From the NCBI GenBank assembly GCA_903881475.1, contig CAIRTK010000071.1:1-64000 (forward strand): 64,000 bases of DNA. Reading direction: 5' to 3'. Position 1 is the first letter of the stretch. Each line of letters begins with the position of its first letter. Shown here in pieces: positions 35,595-45,145 of the stretch. This stretch comes from an uncultured Opitutia bacterium. GTDB lineage: Bacteria; Verrucomicrobiota; Verrucomicrobiia; Opitutales; Opitutaceae. The notes beneath the pieces are model-generated. The model searched no databases. It was not told the DNA's origin and was given only the letters and a program-made list of their open reading frames with translations. The position numbers were made by a program, and so were the translations under genes.

Positions 35595-36500
35595 TTACCG
35601 CTGACGCCGGTAGTCGGTCGGGGACAGCCCCGTTTCCTTGCGGAAGAGCTGCGCGAAATGGCTGGGGTTCGAATAGCCGACCTCGTTCGCGATCGTGATT
35701 ACGCTCCGCTTCGTTTCGCGCATCAGGCGCCGCGCGGCGTCCATCCGCAGCTTGATCTGGTACTGCGACGGCGGCACACCCGTCGCGCGCTTGAACAGGC
35801 GGTTGAAATGAAACTCGCTCATGCCGGCCTGCTCGGCCAGCCGCCCGAGGCTGAACTCCTCCGCCAGGTGCTCCGCCATCCAGTCGGTGACCCGGCGCAG
35901 CTTGAAACCCGGCAGCGCCGACGTCTCGCCGCGGACGGCGTCGGTCAGCGCCGCATAGTTTCGAGCCAGGTGAATCGCGATCGCCTGCGCGAGCCCGCGC
36001 ACGAGCAGGCGGCTCGCCGCCGGCCGCTCCGCCTCGCTGCGCAATTGCTGCAACAGCGGAACCAGGAGCGGATCTTCAAACCCGGACAGGTCGCGCAGCC
36101 GCGCGTTCGCGGCATTCGCGCCGAAGACCTCCTGCAGCGCCTCGTGGAAAAGCGGCACGCTCAGCAGCACGAGCACGACCTCGTAGGGCTCGGAAGTCAG
36201 CGTGCGGTAGCGAAAATCATACGGTGCACCCGCCGCGGTCAGGAACATCGACCCTTTCTTCACCCGGCTGGTGAGCCAGGGCCCCTCGTTTTCCCGCTCC
36301 TGCGTCTCTGCCTCGCCGGACGTCGTCCAGACCAGGAAGGGTTCAGTCACGGCCGGCATGGTGAAAATCTCCGCCACCGGCGGCAGCGCCATGACAGTGA
36401 GCTGGATGTCACGCCAGGCGGGCCCCTTGCTGCCGGCCATGCGCCGCCCCACGGCATAGCGGTCAATGGCCTCAGCAGAGGTTGTCTCCGGAACAGTCAT
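35595..36500 (-). CDS. AraC-family transcriptional regulator
   Basis: The 301-residue product has an N-terminal cupin-like effector domain of the AraC/CFA-I or Cupin_6 type (residues about 30-190). A C-terminal pair of helix-turn-helix units follows (about 200-300): MSEFHFNRLFKRATGVPP and the signature SVITIANEVGYSNPSHFAQLF with RKETGLSPTDYRR. The start MTVPETTSAEAI is preferred; the frame is open further upstream to 36590. It is divergent from an aldo-keto reductase/SDR/SDR/cupin operon, the usual arrangement for an activator of that operon. Confidence 0.92.
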   Translation of the reverse strand: MTVPETTSAEAIDRYAVGRRMAGSKGPAWRDIQLTVMALPPVAEIFTMPAVTEPFLVWTTSGEAETQERENEGPWLTSRVKKGSMFLTAAGAPYDFRYRTLTSEPYEVVLVLLSVPLFHEALQEVFGANAANARLRDLSGFEDPLLVPLLQQLRSEAERPAASRLLVRGLAQAIAIHLARNYAALTDAVRGETSALPGFKLRRVTDWMAEHLAEEFSLGRLAEQAGMSEFHFNRLFKRATGVPPSQYQIKLRMDAARRLMRETKRSVITIANEVGYSNPSHFAQLFRKETGLSPTDYRRQR

Positions 36501-36599
36501 GCACTGGAACGGCCAAACGTAGCCCGGCCCGGCACTTTGGAGCAAGATCGCAACAGGTCGCGCAAGGGCGCGGGCGACAATGGCAACCAAGCGTGCTAA

Positions 36600-37679
<1,080 letters not shown>

Positions 37680-37808
37680 GTCCGGCCGATTCAGTTTCCC
37701 GCGAATTAACACGAATGCAATACCTCGGATTTTTAACCACCCACTACACGAAACACACGAAATAGCTCGGATCAGAAAACGAAGCCCCGGCCCAGTCGGC
37801 CAATCCCC

Positions 37809-38651
37809 ATGAAAAATAATTCCAAGAAAAACGTCATTGTCGTCATCGGGCCCGGCCAGATTGGTCAGGCGATCGCACGCCGGATCGGAACCGGGAAACA
37901 CATTCTCCTGGCCGATATGCGCCGCGAAAATGCCACTGCCGCGGCGGAGGTCATGGCGAACACCGGCTATGAAGTCAGCGTCGCGACCGTCGACGTGTCC
38001 TCACGCAAGGCCGTGCTGGCACTGGTGAAAACCGCGACCCGCTTGGGCAATGTCACCGGGCTGATCCATGCGGCCGGCGTCTCGCCGAGCCAGGCCTTGC
38101 CGGCCACGATCCTCAAAGTCGATCTTTACGGCACGGCGCTCGTGCTGGAGGAATTTGGCCGGGTGATTGCCCCCGATGGGGCCGGGGTCGTGATCGCGTC
38201 ACAGTCGGGGCATCGCCTGCATGCGCTTCCGGCCGAACAGAACAAGGCGCTGGCCACCACTCCGGTGGAAGCGCTGCTCAGCCTCCCGTTTCTCCAGCCC
38301 GCACAGGTGACCGACTCGCTCAACGCGTATCAACTGGCGAAACGCGGCAACTCGCTGCGCGTGATGGCTGAGTCTCTCCGCTGGGGCAAGCGGGGCGCGC
38401 GGCTGAACACCATCAGCCCGGGCATCATCATCACGCCGCTCGCCCGCGATGAACTTACGGGTCCACGCGGCGCCGGCTACCGCCGCATGATCGAGCTGTC
38501 GCCCGCGGGCCGCGCCGGCACGCCCGACGAGGTGGCCACCGTCGCCGCGCTGCTGATGGGACCGGACGGCGGGTTCATCACCGGCAGCGACTTCCTCATG
38601 GATGGCGGCGTGACCGCCTCGTATTGGTACGGCGAACTCGCACCGAAGTGA
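37809..38651 (+). CDS. SDR-family oxidoreductase with atypical cofactor loop
   Basis: The 280-residue Rossmann protein begins VIVVIGPGQIGQAIARRIG, so the usual SDR TGxxxGIG loop is replaced by GPGQIGQ. Other SDR marks are kept: LIHAAGVSPSQ (NAG equivalent), ASQSGH, the catalytic YQLAK, LNTISPGIIITPLA and GSDFLMDGGV. Its substrate is unknown. It lies 129 bases after the aldo-keto reductase and 17 before the next SDR gene. Confidence 0.9.
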   Translation: MKNNSKKNVIVVIGPGQIGQAIARRIGTGKHILLADMRRENATAAAEVMANTGYEVSVATVDVSSRKAVLALVKTATRLGNVTGLIHAAGVSPSQALPATILKVDLYGTALVLEEFGRVIAPDGAGVVIASQSGHRLHALPAEQNKALATTPVEALLSLPFLQPAQVTDSLNAYQLAKRGNSLRVMAESLRWGKRGARLNTISPGIIITPLARDELTGPRGAGYRRMIELSPAGRAGTPDEVATVAALLMGPDGGFITGSDFLMDGGVTASYWYGELAPK

Positions 38652-38668
38652 GCGATTGATTTCTTACT

Positions 38669-39412
38669 ATGAAAAACCTCACGGGAAAAATCGTCGTCAT
38701 CACCGGCGCGAGCAGCGGACTCGGCGAAGCCACCACGCGCCTCCTCTCCGCCGAGGGCGCCATCGTTGTCCTTGGCGCCCGCCGCTCCGACCGCTTGGAA
38801 GCCTTGGTCAAGGAACTGACCGTGTCGGGCAGACAGGCCCTTGCGCTCACCACCGATGTCACCGCCCGCGACCAAGTGAAGCGCCTGGTCGATACGGCCG
38901 TCGAAAAATTCGGCCGTGTGGATGTCATCATCAACAACGCCGGCCTCATGCCGCAGTCGCTTCTCGCGAAACTCCACGTAGACGAGTGGGACCGCATGAT
39001 CGACGTGAACATCAAGGGCGTGCTCTATGGCATCGCCGCCGCCCTCCCGCATATGCAGCGGCAGAAAAGCGGACACATCATCAACGTTTCCTCCGTCGCC
39101 GGGCACAAGGTCGGTCCGGGTGGAGCAGTCTATTCCGCCACGAAGCACGCCGTCCGCGTGTTGTCCGAGGGTCTGCGCATGGAGGTGAAGCCCTACAATA
39201 TCCGCACCACGATCATTTCGCCCGGCGCAGTCGCGACAGAGCTGCCGAACACCGTGACCGATCCTGATGTCGCGGCGCGGGTACAAAAGCTGTATCAGGA
39301 CGTTGCCATTCCCGCCGATTCCTTTGCGCGCTGCGTCGTGTTCGCCATGAGCCAGCCCGAAGACGTGGACATCAACGAGATCCTTTTCCGTCCGACGAAG
39401 CAGGAATACTAA
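38669..39412 (+). CDS. Short-chain dehydrogenase/reductase
   Basis: This classical 247-residue SDR has the cofactor loop [15 protein letters not shown] (residues about 12-26), [11 protein letters not shown], the catalytic Ser in [11 protein letters not shown] and YSATK as the Tyr/Lys pair. The C-terminus FRPTKQEY matches the NADP(H)-dependent YdfG-like oxidoreductases of similar clusters. It follows the first SDR gene by 17 bases. Confidence 0.94.
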   Translation: MKNLTGKIVVITGASSGLGEATTRLLSAEGAIVVLGARRSDRLEALVKELTVSGRQALALTTDVTARDQVKRLVDTAVEKFGRVDVIINNAGLMPQSLLAKLHVDEWDRMIDVNIKGVLYGIAAALPHMQRQKSGHIINVSSVAGHKVGPGGAVYSATKHAVRVLSEGLRMEVKPYNIRTTIISPGAVATELPNTVTDPDVAARVQKLYQDVAIPADSFARCVVFAMSQPEDVDINEILFRPTKQEY

Positions 39413-39451
39413 TCCTCCCGCTCGATCTCAGCTTTTAATCCAGGAATCCCC

Positions 39452-39850
39452 ATGAAAATCCAACGCAGTGGCTCACAGCCCTCCGCCAAAGGTCCGGCCG
39501 ACTGGTTCACCGGCACCGTCCGGATCGACCCTCTTTTCCCCGCGACGGATCCGGCCCGCGCAGCCGGCAACGCCGTGACCTTCGAGCCCAGCGCGCGCAC
39601 CGCGTGGCACACGCATCCGCTCGGCCAGACGCTCATCGTGACCGCCGGCTGCGGCCGCGTGCAACGCGAGGGCGGCCCAATTGAGGAAATCCGGCCCGGC
39701 GACGTGATCTGGTTCGCGCCAGGCGAGAAGCACTGGCACGGCGCTGCGCCCACGACCGCCATGACCCACATCGCGATCCAGGAGCACCTCAACGGCAAGC
39801 CCGTAGACTGGCTGGAGCAGGTCAGCGACGAGCAATATCAGGCAGGGTAA
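39452..39850 (+). CDS. Cupin-domain protein
   Basis: A 132-residue single cupin. Motif 1 is [20 protein letters not shown] and motif 2 [19 protein letters not shown], with the His residues of a metal site. This type often accompanies SDR and aldo-keto reductase genes, and some carry carboxymuconolactone-decarboxylase-like partners. No activity can be named. It is the last gene of the operon. Confidence 0.9.
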   Translation: MKIQRSGSQPSAKGPADWFTGTVRIDPLFPATDPARAAGNAVTFEPSARTAWHTHPLGQTLIVTAGCGRVQREGGPIEEIRPGDVIWFAPGEKHWHGAAPTTAMTHIAIQEHLNGKPVDWLEQVSDEQYQAG

Positions 39851-39891
39851 AGCGCACCCTGAAAGCGCGCCGTCGTGCAGATTTGGAGTTT

Positions 39892-39919
39892 GATGTAGGC
39901 GGGGCGCCCTCACCCCGCT
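39892..39919. repeat. GATGTGGGCGGGG-family hairpin, copy 3
   Basis: GATGTAGGCGGGGCGCCCTC then ACCCCGC form a hairpin with one mismatch. It lies between the convergent cupin and uxuA genes and may serve as a shared terminator. Confidence 0.65.
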
Positions 39920-39929
39920 GAAGCCACAG

Positions 39930-41156
39930 CTACTCCGCGCCGAAGGATTCGCTGCGGAGGATTCCCCGCTCCAGCCCGCGCAGCTCGGCCATGCCGCGGA
40001 GCAGGCCGATGGCGGAGTAGCCCGGGTTGGTTTTCTTCCGGAGGTCGTCCAGCATCGTGTGTCCGTGGTCGGCGCGCATCGGGATCACGATATCGCGGCG
40101 GCCCGCCCACTCGCGCCGGCGCTGCTCCTTCAGGATCTCACGCATGACACCGAACATGTCCACGTTACCCTCCAGGTGCGCCGCCTCGAAGAAGCTGCCG
40201 GACCCGTCCCGCTCCGTGCTGCGCAGGTGGGCGAAGTTGAGCCTGCGGCCGTGCCGCTGGACAATCCCAACGAGGTCGTTGTCGGCGCGCACACCGAGCG
40301 AGCCGGTGCACAGGGTGAAGCCGTTGGCAATGGAATCATGGACGCCCAGGATGTAGCGCAGGTCCTCCTCGGTGCTGACGATGCGCGGAACCCCGAAAAG
40401 CGGAGTCGGCGGATCGTCGGGATGGATCGCCATCCGGACCCCCGCCTCCTCCGCCGCGGGCACGATGGCCCGGAGAAAATAAGCCAGGTTTTCGCGGAAT
40501 TTTTCCTCGGTGACGTTCCGGTAGGCGTCCAGCTTCGCCTGGAACTCGGCGAGCGTGTAGCCCTGCTGCCCGCCGGGCAGCCCGGCGATGATGGTCTCCT
40601 GCAGCCGGGCCTTCTTCGCCGGGGTCATCGCCTCAAAACGGTTGCGCGCCACCTCGATCTGCTCCGGCGTATAGTCCTGCCGGGCGCCGGGCCGCATCAG
40701 GATGAACAGGTCGAACGCGGCGAACTCGTGCGCATCGTAGCGCAGGGCCCGCGCGCCGTCCTCCAGTTCGAACTGGAGGTCCGTGCGGGTCCAGTCGAGG
40801 ACCGGCATGAAATTGTAGCACACGCAGTGCACGCCCGCCCGGCCGGCGTTGCGCAGGGTCTGACGGTAATTCTCGATGTACCGGTCGCGCGACGGCAGCC
40901 CCATCTTGATGTCCTCGTGCACGGGCACGCTCTCGATGACCGACCACGTCAGGCCGCGCGGCCGCGGCGGCGACACGATGTCGTCCATTTCAATCAGGCG
41001 CTTCCGCTCCAGGATGGCCTCAAGCGGCCAGACCTCGCCAATGGGAATCTGGTGAAGGGCGCTGACAATGCCGGTCGCCCCGGCCTGCCGGATGTCCGCG
41101 AGTGTCACCGGATCGTCCGGTCCATACCAACGCCAAGTCTGTTCCATTCCGTGCAT
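39930..41156 (-). CDS. uxuA: Mannonate dehydratase
   Basis: UxuA dehydrates D-mannonate to 2-keto-3-deoxygluconate in glucuronate breakdown. The 408-residue product starts at ATG 41156 or at the next ATG (41147, [10 protein letters not shown]). Family motifs are [76 protein letters not shown] and [13 protein letters not shown], covering the metal ligands. No other uronate gene is adjacent. A divergent serine-hydrolase gene lies upstream. Confidence 0.95.
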   Translation of the reverse strand: MHGMEQTWRWYGPDDPVTLADIRQAGATGIVSALHQIPIGEVWPLEAILERKRLIEMDDIVSPPRPRGLTWSVIESVPVHEDIKMGLPSRDRYIENYRQTLRNAGRAGVHCVCYNFMPVLDWTRTDLQFELEDGARALRYDAHEFAAFDLFILMRPGARQDYTPEQIEVARNRFEAMTPAKKARLQETIIAGLPGGQQGYTLAEFQAKLDAYRNVTEEKFRENLAYFLRAIVPAAEEAGVRMAIHPDDPPTPLFGVPRIVSTEEDLRYILGVHDSIANGFTLCTGSLGVRADNDLVGIVQRHGRRLNFAHLRSTERDGSGSFFEAAHLEGNVDMFGVMREILKEQRRREWAGRRDIVIPMRADHGHTMLDDLRKKTNPGYSAIGLLRGMAELRGLERGILRSESFGAE

Positions 41157-41355
41157 AGTGGGTGCGGCGCGGCCGGATGATGAGCCAGTGAAATCCGGCT
41201 ACGGGCGTCGGGATTTAGCACCACGCCCGCCGGGCTTGTCTATCGCAATCCGCCTCTTTCATTTATGGCTCACGATCCTTGCGCTTCAGCCCTATCCCTT
41301 CCCGCGCCTCATCTTTTTGCTTCGGAACCGCACCCGATGCGATAGGCTCAGCTCC

Positions 41356-42507
41356 GTGTTGCGCCGCCTCACCATCAGCCTGATTGCCCTTGCGTGGGTG
41401 TGTTCCACGCACGGCGGGATTGAGCTCACGCCCGAGAAAGCCGCCGCGATCGACGCCCTCTTTGCCCGTTTTGCGCGTGCCGATTCCCCCGGCTTTGCCG
41501 TCGGAATCGTCAGCGGAGGAAAATTGATTTTTGCCCGCGGCTACGGCCAGGCGAACCTGGACTACCCGGTGCCCATCACCTCGCAAACGTGCTTCCATCT
41601 CGCCTCGCTTTCGAAGCAATTCACGGCGGCGGCGGTCGCACTGCTGATCGAGGAAGGGAAGCTTTCCCTGGAGACCCGGGTCGCCGATTTCTTTCCCGAG
41701 GTCGCGCGCTTCGGGGCGGATCTTCGCGTCAAGCATCTCATCTATTTCACCAGCGGACTGCCGGAATATACGTCGCTGCCCCGCCGCAATGGCCAGCCAT
41801 GGTTTTCGGATTTCTATTTCACCATTGATGAAGCCATTGCCACGACCCTGCAGGCACCCGCCCTGCGATTCGCCCCTGGGGAGAAGTGGGAATACTCCAA
41901 CGTCAACTACATGTTGCTCGCCCGGATGGTGGAGAAGATCAGCGGCCTGAGCCTGGCAGACTTCCTTGAACGCCGGTTCTTCGTTCCCCTAGGAATGACC
42001 CACACCTCGCTCAATGACGATTCCACCCTCATCGTTCCGCAGCGGGCCATCGGTTATGTCGACCGGGCCGATCCCGCGGTGCAGAAACAATTGGCCAGCG
42101 TCGGGATTATTCTCCGCCCCGGCAAAGGCTACGCCCAGATGCTTCGGGTTTCGCCCCATTATGGCGGCAGTGGCATTTTCAGTACGCTGGAGGACTTTGC
42201 GCGCTGGGATAACAATTTCTACGATCCGATCGTGGGTGGCCCGGCGTTTCTAAGGCAAATATTGCACCGTGAACGATTCGCCCACGACAAGGACAACGAT
42301 GCCTTTGGTCTGGTCTACGGCCAGTTCCAAGGGCGCGAGATGCTGTGGTTTTCCGGCAGTGACCTCGATACCTCAACTTACTTCGCCCGTTTTCCCGCAG
42401 ACCATCTCACGGTGATTTGCCTGTCGAATCTCACGTTCGGCAACGCGGAGGAAAAGGCGCGCGAGGTGATGTCCATCCTGTTCCAATCATCGGTCAGGCA
42501 CCCCTGA
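41356..42507 (+). CDS. Secreted serine hydrolase, beta-lactamase (class C-like) family
   Basis: The 383-residue protein starts with GTG at 41356, giving a signal peptide (LRRLTISLIALAWVCSTHG). It belongs to PF00144: the nucleophile motif SLSK in HLASLSKQFTAAAVALL, YSN in WEYSNVNYMLLARMVEK, and HYGGSG as the third motif. Relatives include class C beta-lactamases, D-aminopeptidases and esterases, so resistance should not be assumed. The frame is open far upstream and overlaps uxuA antisense, but that part has no family similarity. Confidence 0.85.
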   Translation: MLRRLTISLIALAWVCSTHGGIELTPEKAAAIDALFARFARADSPGFAVGIVSGGKLIFARGYGQANLDYPVPITSQTCFHLASLSKQFTAAAVALLIEEGKLSLETRVADFFPEVARFGADLRVKHLIYFTSGLPEYTSLPRRNGQPWFSDFYFTIDEAIATTLQAPALRFAPGEKWEYSNVNYMLLARMVEKISGLSLADFLERRFFVPLGMTHTSLNDDSTLIVPQRAIGYVDRADPAVQKQLASVGIILRPGKGYAQMLRVSPHYGGSGIFSTLEDFARWDNNFYDPIVGGPAFLRQILHRERFAHDKDNDAFGLVYGQFQGREMLWFSGSDLDTSTYFARFPADHLTVICLSNLTFGNAEEKAREVMSILFQSSVRHP

Positions 42508-42618
42508 TCGGCTTTTGCCACGTCTCGCCGGCGGGCAACGCACGCGAACCGCGGTCGCAGGCAAGGATCGAACGCAACTTACCACAAAGGTTAGGAGCCG
42601 CCTTGGCCTTCAGGATAA

Positions 42619-42945
42619 TCAGTGCTTCGCCGGCCCCGCCTCGGCCGCGATGCCATCCAGTTCCGTCAGCGTCTGCGGCGAGAGCGTCAACTGCCCGGCG
42701 GCCAGATTCTCGCGGAGGTGGGCGACGGACTTGGTGCCGGGGATCAACAGAATATTGGGCGACCGGTGCAGCAGCCACGCCAGTGCGACCTGCATCGGCG
42801 TGGCCCCGAGCCGGGTCGCGACGTCCGACAGCGTGGACGACTGCAGCGGCGTGAACCCGCCGAGCGGGAAGTACGGCACGTAGGCGATGCCCTGCCGGGC
42901 CAGGTCGGCGACGAGGGCATCGTCGTGGCGGTGGGCTACGAGCAG
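42619..42945 (-). pseudogene. Aldo/keto reductase, C-terminal fragment
   Basis: The fragment encodes AHRHDDALVADLARQGIAYV, PLGGFTPLQSSTLSDVATRL, VALAWLLHRSPNILLIPGT and VAHLRENLAAG, the last third of an aldo/keto reductase. The barrel half with the catalytic Asp, Tyr, Lys and His is missing. Similarity stops abruptly near 42945, where sequence of a different character begins. It looks like a gene truncated by deletion or recombination next to tRNA-Gln. Confidence 0.75.
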
Positions 42946-43300
42946 CAACAACAAACCAACCGCGCGCGGCAAAACATTGTCGCGCTTACGGCGTCTACGA
43001 AACCATCCGGCGGTCCGTCTTTTCGAGCATCAGCAGGCTGAATTCTTCGGTCGCGAGTCTTACGTGTGCGAGTTTTCTGGGTGCCAAATTGCGGCAAGAA
43101 TCGACATGATTTTGGGTCGAATTCATTTTGCCTCACTTTGCGGAAACAGGGGGTGCAAGGGAGAAAATGGGGGCCGCCGTGGAGCAAACGAAGAACTTTT
43201 GAAAAGTGAGGCAAAAACCGAATTTCCGGTTGTTGCGGATTTATCGGCACTTAGCTCCTCTTTTGTCTTACCTCGAAAAAAGTTCTCGGAATTTTTTCGA
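42946..43300. other. Gene-free stretch beside tRNA-Gln
   Basis: This stretch is clearly less GC-rich than its surroundings (A/T runs such as GAAAAAAGTTCTCGGAATTT). I see no gene. At 43273-43300 TCGAAAAAA and TTTTTTCGA form a stem with a bulge just after the tRNA, possibly its terminator. Composition and the truncated neighbours suggest foreign or decayed DNA. Confidence 0.5.
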
Positions 43301-43374
43301 TGGCTGCCCGACATGGATTCGAACCATGACTAGGCGAGTCAAAGTCGCCTGTGCTACCATTACACCATCAGGCA
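43301..43374 (-). tRNA. tRNA-Gln (anticodon TTG)
   Basis: On the minus strand the acceptor stem TGCCTGA pairs with TCGGGCA, followed by discriminator G and an encoded CCA. The anticodon arm is GGCGA-CTTTGAC-TCGCC, giving anticodon TTG for glutamine codon CAA. The T arm is CATGG-TTCGAAT-CCATG. The D arm contains GTAATGGTAGC. All four arms fold, and the length is 74 bases with CCA. Confidence 0.97.
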
Positions 43375-43513
43375 GTGAGGTGAGGAAGGGCAACGGTGCG
43401 GCGCCCGTCACTCCGGTCAAGGCCGTAAACTTAACCATACTCGCTGCACGCGCTGAGGATCGCAGGCAATTCAACCTTGAGCACACCTCTGCTTCCGTTG
43501 CCCAAATCTCAGC

Positions 43514-43600
43514 ATGAACCCCAAGGTTGATCAGTTTCTGCGCGAGACTCCGGAGTGGCGGGAGGAAACCAAGAAATTGCGGGCGATCACGCTTCGCCTG
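43514..43600 (+). pseudogene. Truncated duplicate of the YdeI-like gene
   Basis: The first 28 codons (MNPKVDQFLRETPEWREETK onward) match the start of the intact gene at 44306, and about 50 bases upstream of the ATG are also alike (CAATTC-ACCTTGAGCAC words in both). After LRAITLR the similarity stops. The frame then runs into a segment with CCTGAGCCTGTCGAAGG, a dispersed repeat word, and ends at 43696. Synonymous differences between the copies show the duplication is not recent. Confidence 0.75.
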
Positions 43601-43837
43601 CTCATGGCCTGCGGCCCGTACAGCAGTCCTGAGCCTGTCGAAGGGCTCATGGCCTGCGTCCGGCGGCCAGGAGTACCGGGAATTCCGGTAGGATGAAGAG
43701 CGTGTTGAAGGGCGGCCTAGGTCGTTTGAGGGTGACTCACGCTTTGGCTTTCTTGAGCGAAAGGTTTAGCGGCGGTCCGCCCGGTAGGTGTATGGCCCAT
43801 TATGACCACGGGGGAAATGTGGCATAGTGGCCAGCCA

Positions 43838-44140
43838 ATGAAAACGACGCACAAAAATCACCCGACCCACAGTGAAATCGCCACCCAGGCCCAGCTCATC
43901 TGGGAACTGCGGGGACGACCGATCGGACAGGACGATTCGATCTGGCTGACGGCGGAGCAGGAGTTGCGCTACGATCGCAAGCTGAACTTCGCCGCCACAA
44001 AGGACCGGGTTTCAGCTTTGGAGCACCTGGATGCGAAGAGCGATGCGGTCCAGAAGGAGTTGTCCGAGCTCTTCCCCTCGAAGAACTCCCCGACGATTCG
44101 GGAGGAACTCCTGCCCTCCAGCCTGAACGAGGATCGTTAA
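43838..44140 (+). CDS. DUF2934-like small protein
   Basis: This 100-residue protein starts at MKTTHKNHPTHSEIA, with an alternative ATG at 43802. The centre, ATQAQLIWELRGRPIGQDDS then IWLTAEQELR, matches the DUF2934 pattern (LWE-RGRP-G-D-WL-AE-EL). The C-terminal half is charged and probably helical. Function is unknown. Such genes are common in verrucomicrobial and deltaproteobacterial genomes and often sit alone. Confidence 0.75.
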   Translation: MKTTHKNHPTHSEIATQAQLIWELRGRPIGQDDSIWLTAEQELRYDRKLNFAATKDRVSALEHLDAKSDAVQKELSELFPSKNSPTIREELLPSSLNEDR

Positions 44141-44305
44141 GTGCCGAGGGGGAAATCTCCGTTCAGACTTCCTGCAGCGACGCCGTCGTCGCGGGACAAG
44201 GATCGACGGCTCAGGTCATCGGCCAATGCCCCCGCCATGCTTCCGCGATAACTGCCAACAATTCTACCTTGAGCACGCCCTTGATTCCGCTACCCAAAAC
44301 GCGGC

Positions 44306-44881
44306 ATGAATCCCAAGGTTGAGGTCTTTTTACGCCAGACCCCCGAATGGCGGGAAGAAACGAAGAGACTGCGGGCGATCGCGCTTCGCTGCGGGCTGAC
44401 CGAGGAGTTGAAGTGGGGTAAGCCCTGTTACTCGTTTCAGGGCAGCAACGTGGTCCTCCTCCAGGGATTCAAGGAATCGTGTGCGCTTCTGTTCTGCAAA
44501 GGCGCCCTGTTAAAGGACTCCAAGGGCCTGCTGGAAAAGCCCGGGGAGAACACGCAGGGCGCCCGCCGGATCCGGTTCACCGACGTCCGGGAGATCGTTA
44601 AGTTAGAACCGATTTTGCAGGCTTACATCCAGGAAGCCATTACGGCGGAAAAAGCCGGCTTGGAGGTGGAGTATAAGAAGAATCCGGAGCCTGCTCCCAA
44701 GGAGCTGCAGGAAAAACTGGAGGAAGCTCCCGCCTTGAAGGCCGCGTTTGGGGCCCTGACGCCGGGACGGCAGAGAGCCTACATCCTTTATTTTTCCGCG
44801 GCCAAACAATCCCAGACCCGGAGTGCCCGGGTGAATAAATGCCGGCAGCGGATTCTGCAGGGGAAAGGATTGAATGATTAG
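44306..44881 (+). CDS. YdeI/OmpD-associated family (DUF1801-like) protein
   Basis: This 191-residue protein starts MNPKVEVFLRQTPEWREETK and has LKWGKPCYSFQGSNVVLLQG and CALLFCKGALLKDSKGLL in a DUF1801-like fold. The YdeI-type C-terminal helical part follows (GALTPGRQRAYILYFSAAKQ and SQTRSARVNKCRQRILQGKG). Members are loosely linked to polymyxin resistance in enterobacteria, but no molecular role is known. A truncated older copy lies 0.8 kb upstream. Confidence 0.88.
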   Translation: MNPKVEVFLRQTPEWREETKRLRAIALRCGLTEELKWGKPCYSFQGSNVVLLQGFKESCALLFCKGALLKDSKGLLEKPGENTQGARRIRFTDVREIVKLEPILQAYIQEAITAEKAGLEVEYKKNPEPAPKELQEKLEEAPALKAAFGALTPGRQRAYILYFSAAKQSQTRSARVNKCRQRILQGKGLND

Positions 44882-44973
44882 GGGGAGGCACTGCGCTTCG
44901 CCGGCCTTCTCTATCTGATCGGACGGCTGCCCGTTCAGGGGCTCGTAGAGTAAGTCTCTAAATGGGTCAGCTG

Positions 44974-45086
44974 GGTGGGCGGGCACGTCCCGTGCCCGCA
45001 TTACGCCACGTCGCCGACAGGGGAGTCTTAGCACAAGCTTGGTTCTGTGGACACGCCCATGCAGGCACGGGACGTGCCTGCCCACC
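44974..45086. repeat. Paired inverted hairpins, GGTGGGC/GGCACG family, copy 2
   Basis: GCGGGCACG-TCC-CGTGCCCGC (44979-44999) and GCAGGCACG-GGA-CGTGCCTGC (45061-45081) are perfect hairpins in opposite orientation. The outer words GGTGGGC and GCCCACC close the element. Layout and sequence match 18665-18747. It lies between the convergent YdeI-like and moaE-moeB genes. Confidence 0.85.
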
Positions 45087-45145
45087 TTCAAACTATTCTG
45101 CGAAACCAACAAAGGACGGACCGTGGATCAAGGTTTCGCAGCAAG

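Noticed and set aside
41068-41355. N-terminal extension of the beta-lactamase-family gene
   Set aside because: It overlaps uxuA antisense and contains no signal peptide; the GTG at 41356 gives a proper one.
41356-42507. Calling the serine hydrolase an antibiotic-resistance beta-lactamase
   Set aside because: The PF00144 fold is shared by peptidases and esterases; nothing in context supports resistance.
42936-43250. A 104-residue minus-strand frame beside tRNA-Gln
   Set aside because: Composition is irregular (a Cys run at the end, no conserved block) and it overlaps the aldo-keto reductase remnant; treated as chance.
43693-43827. A 44-codon frame starting MKSVLKGGLGRLRV
   Set aside because: No family, no ribosome site, and located in the decayed stretch after the truncated duplicate.
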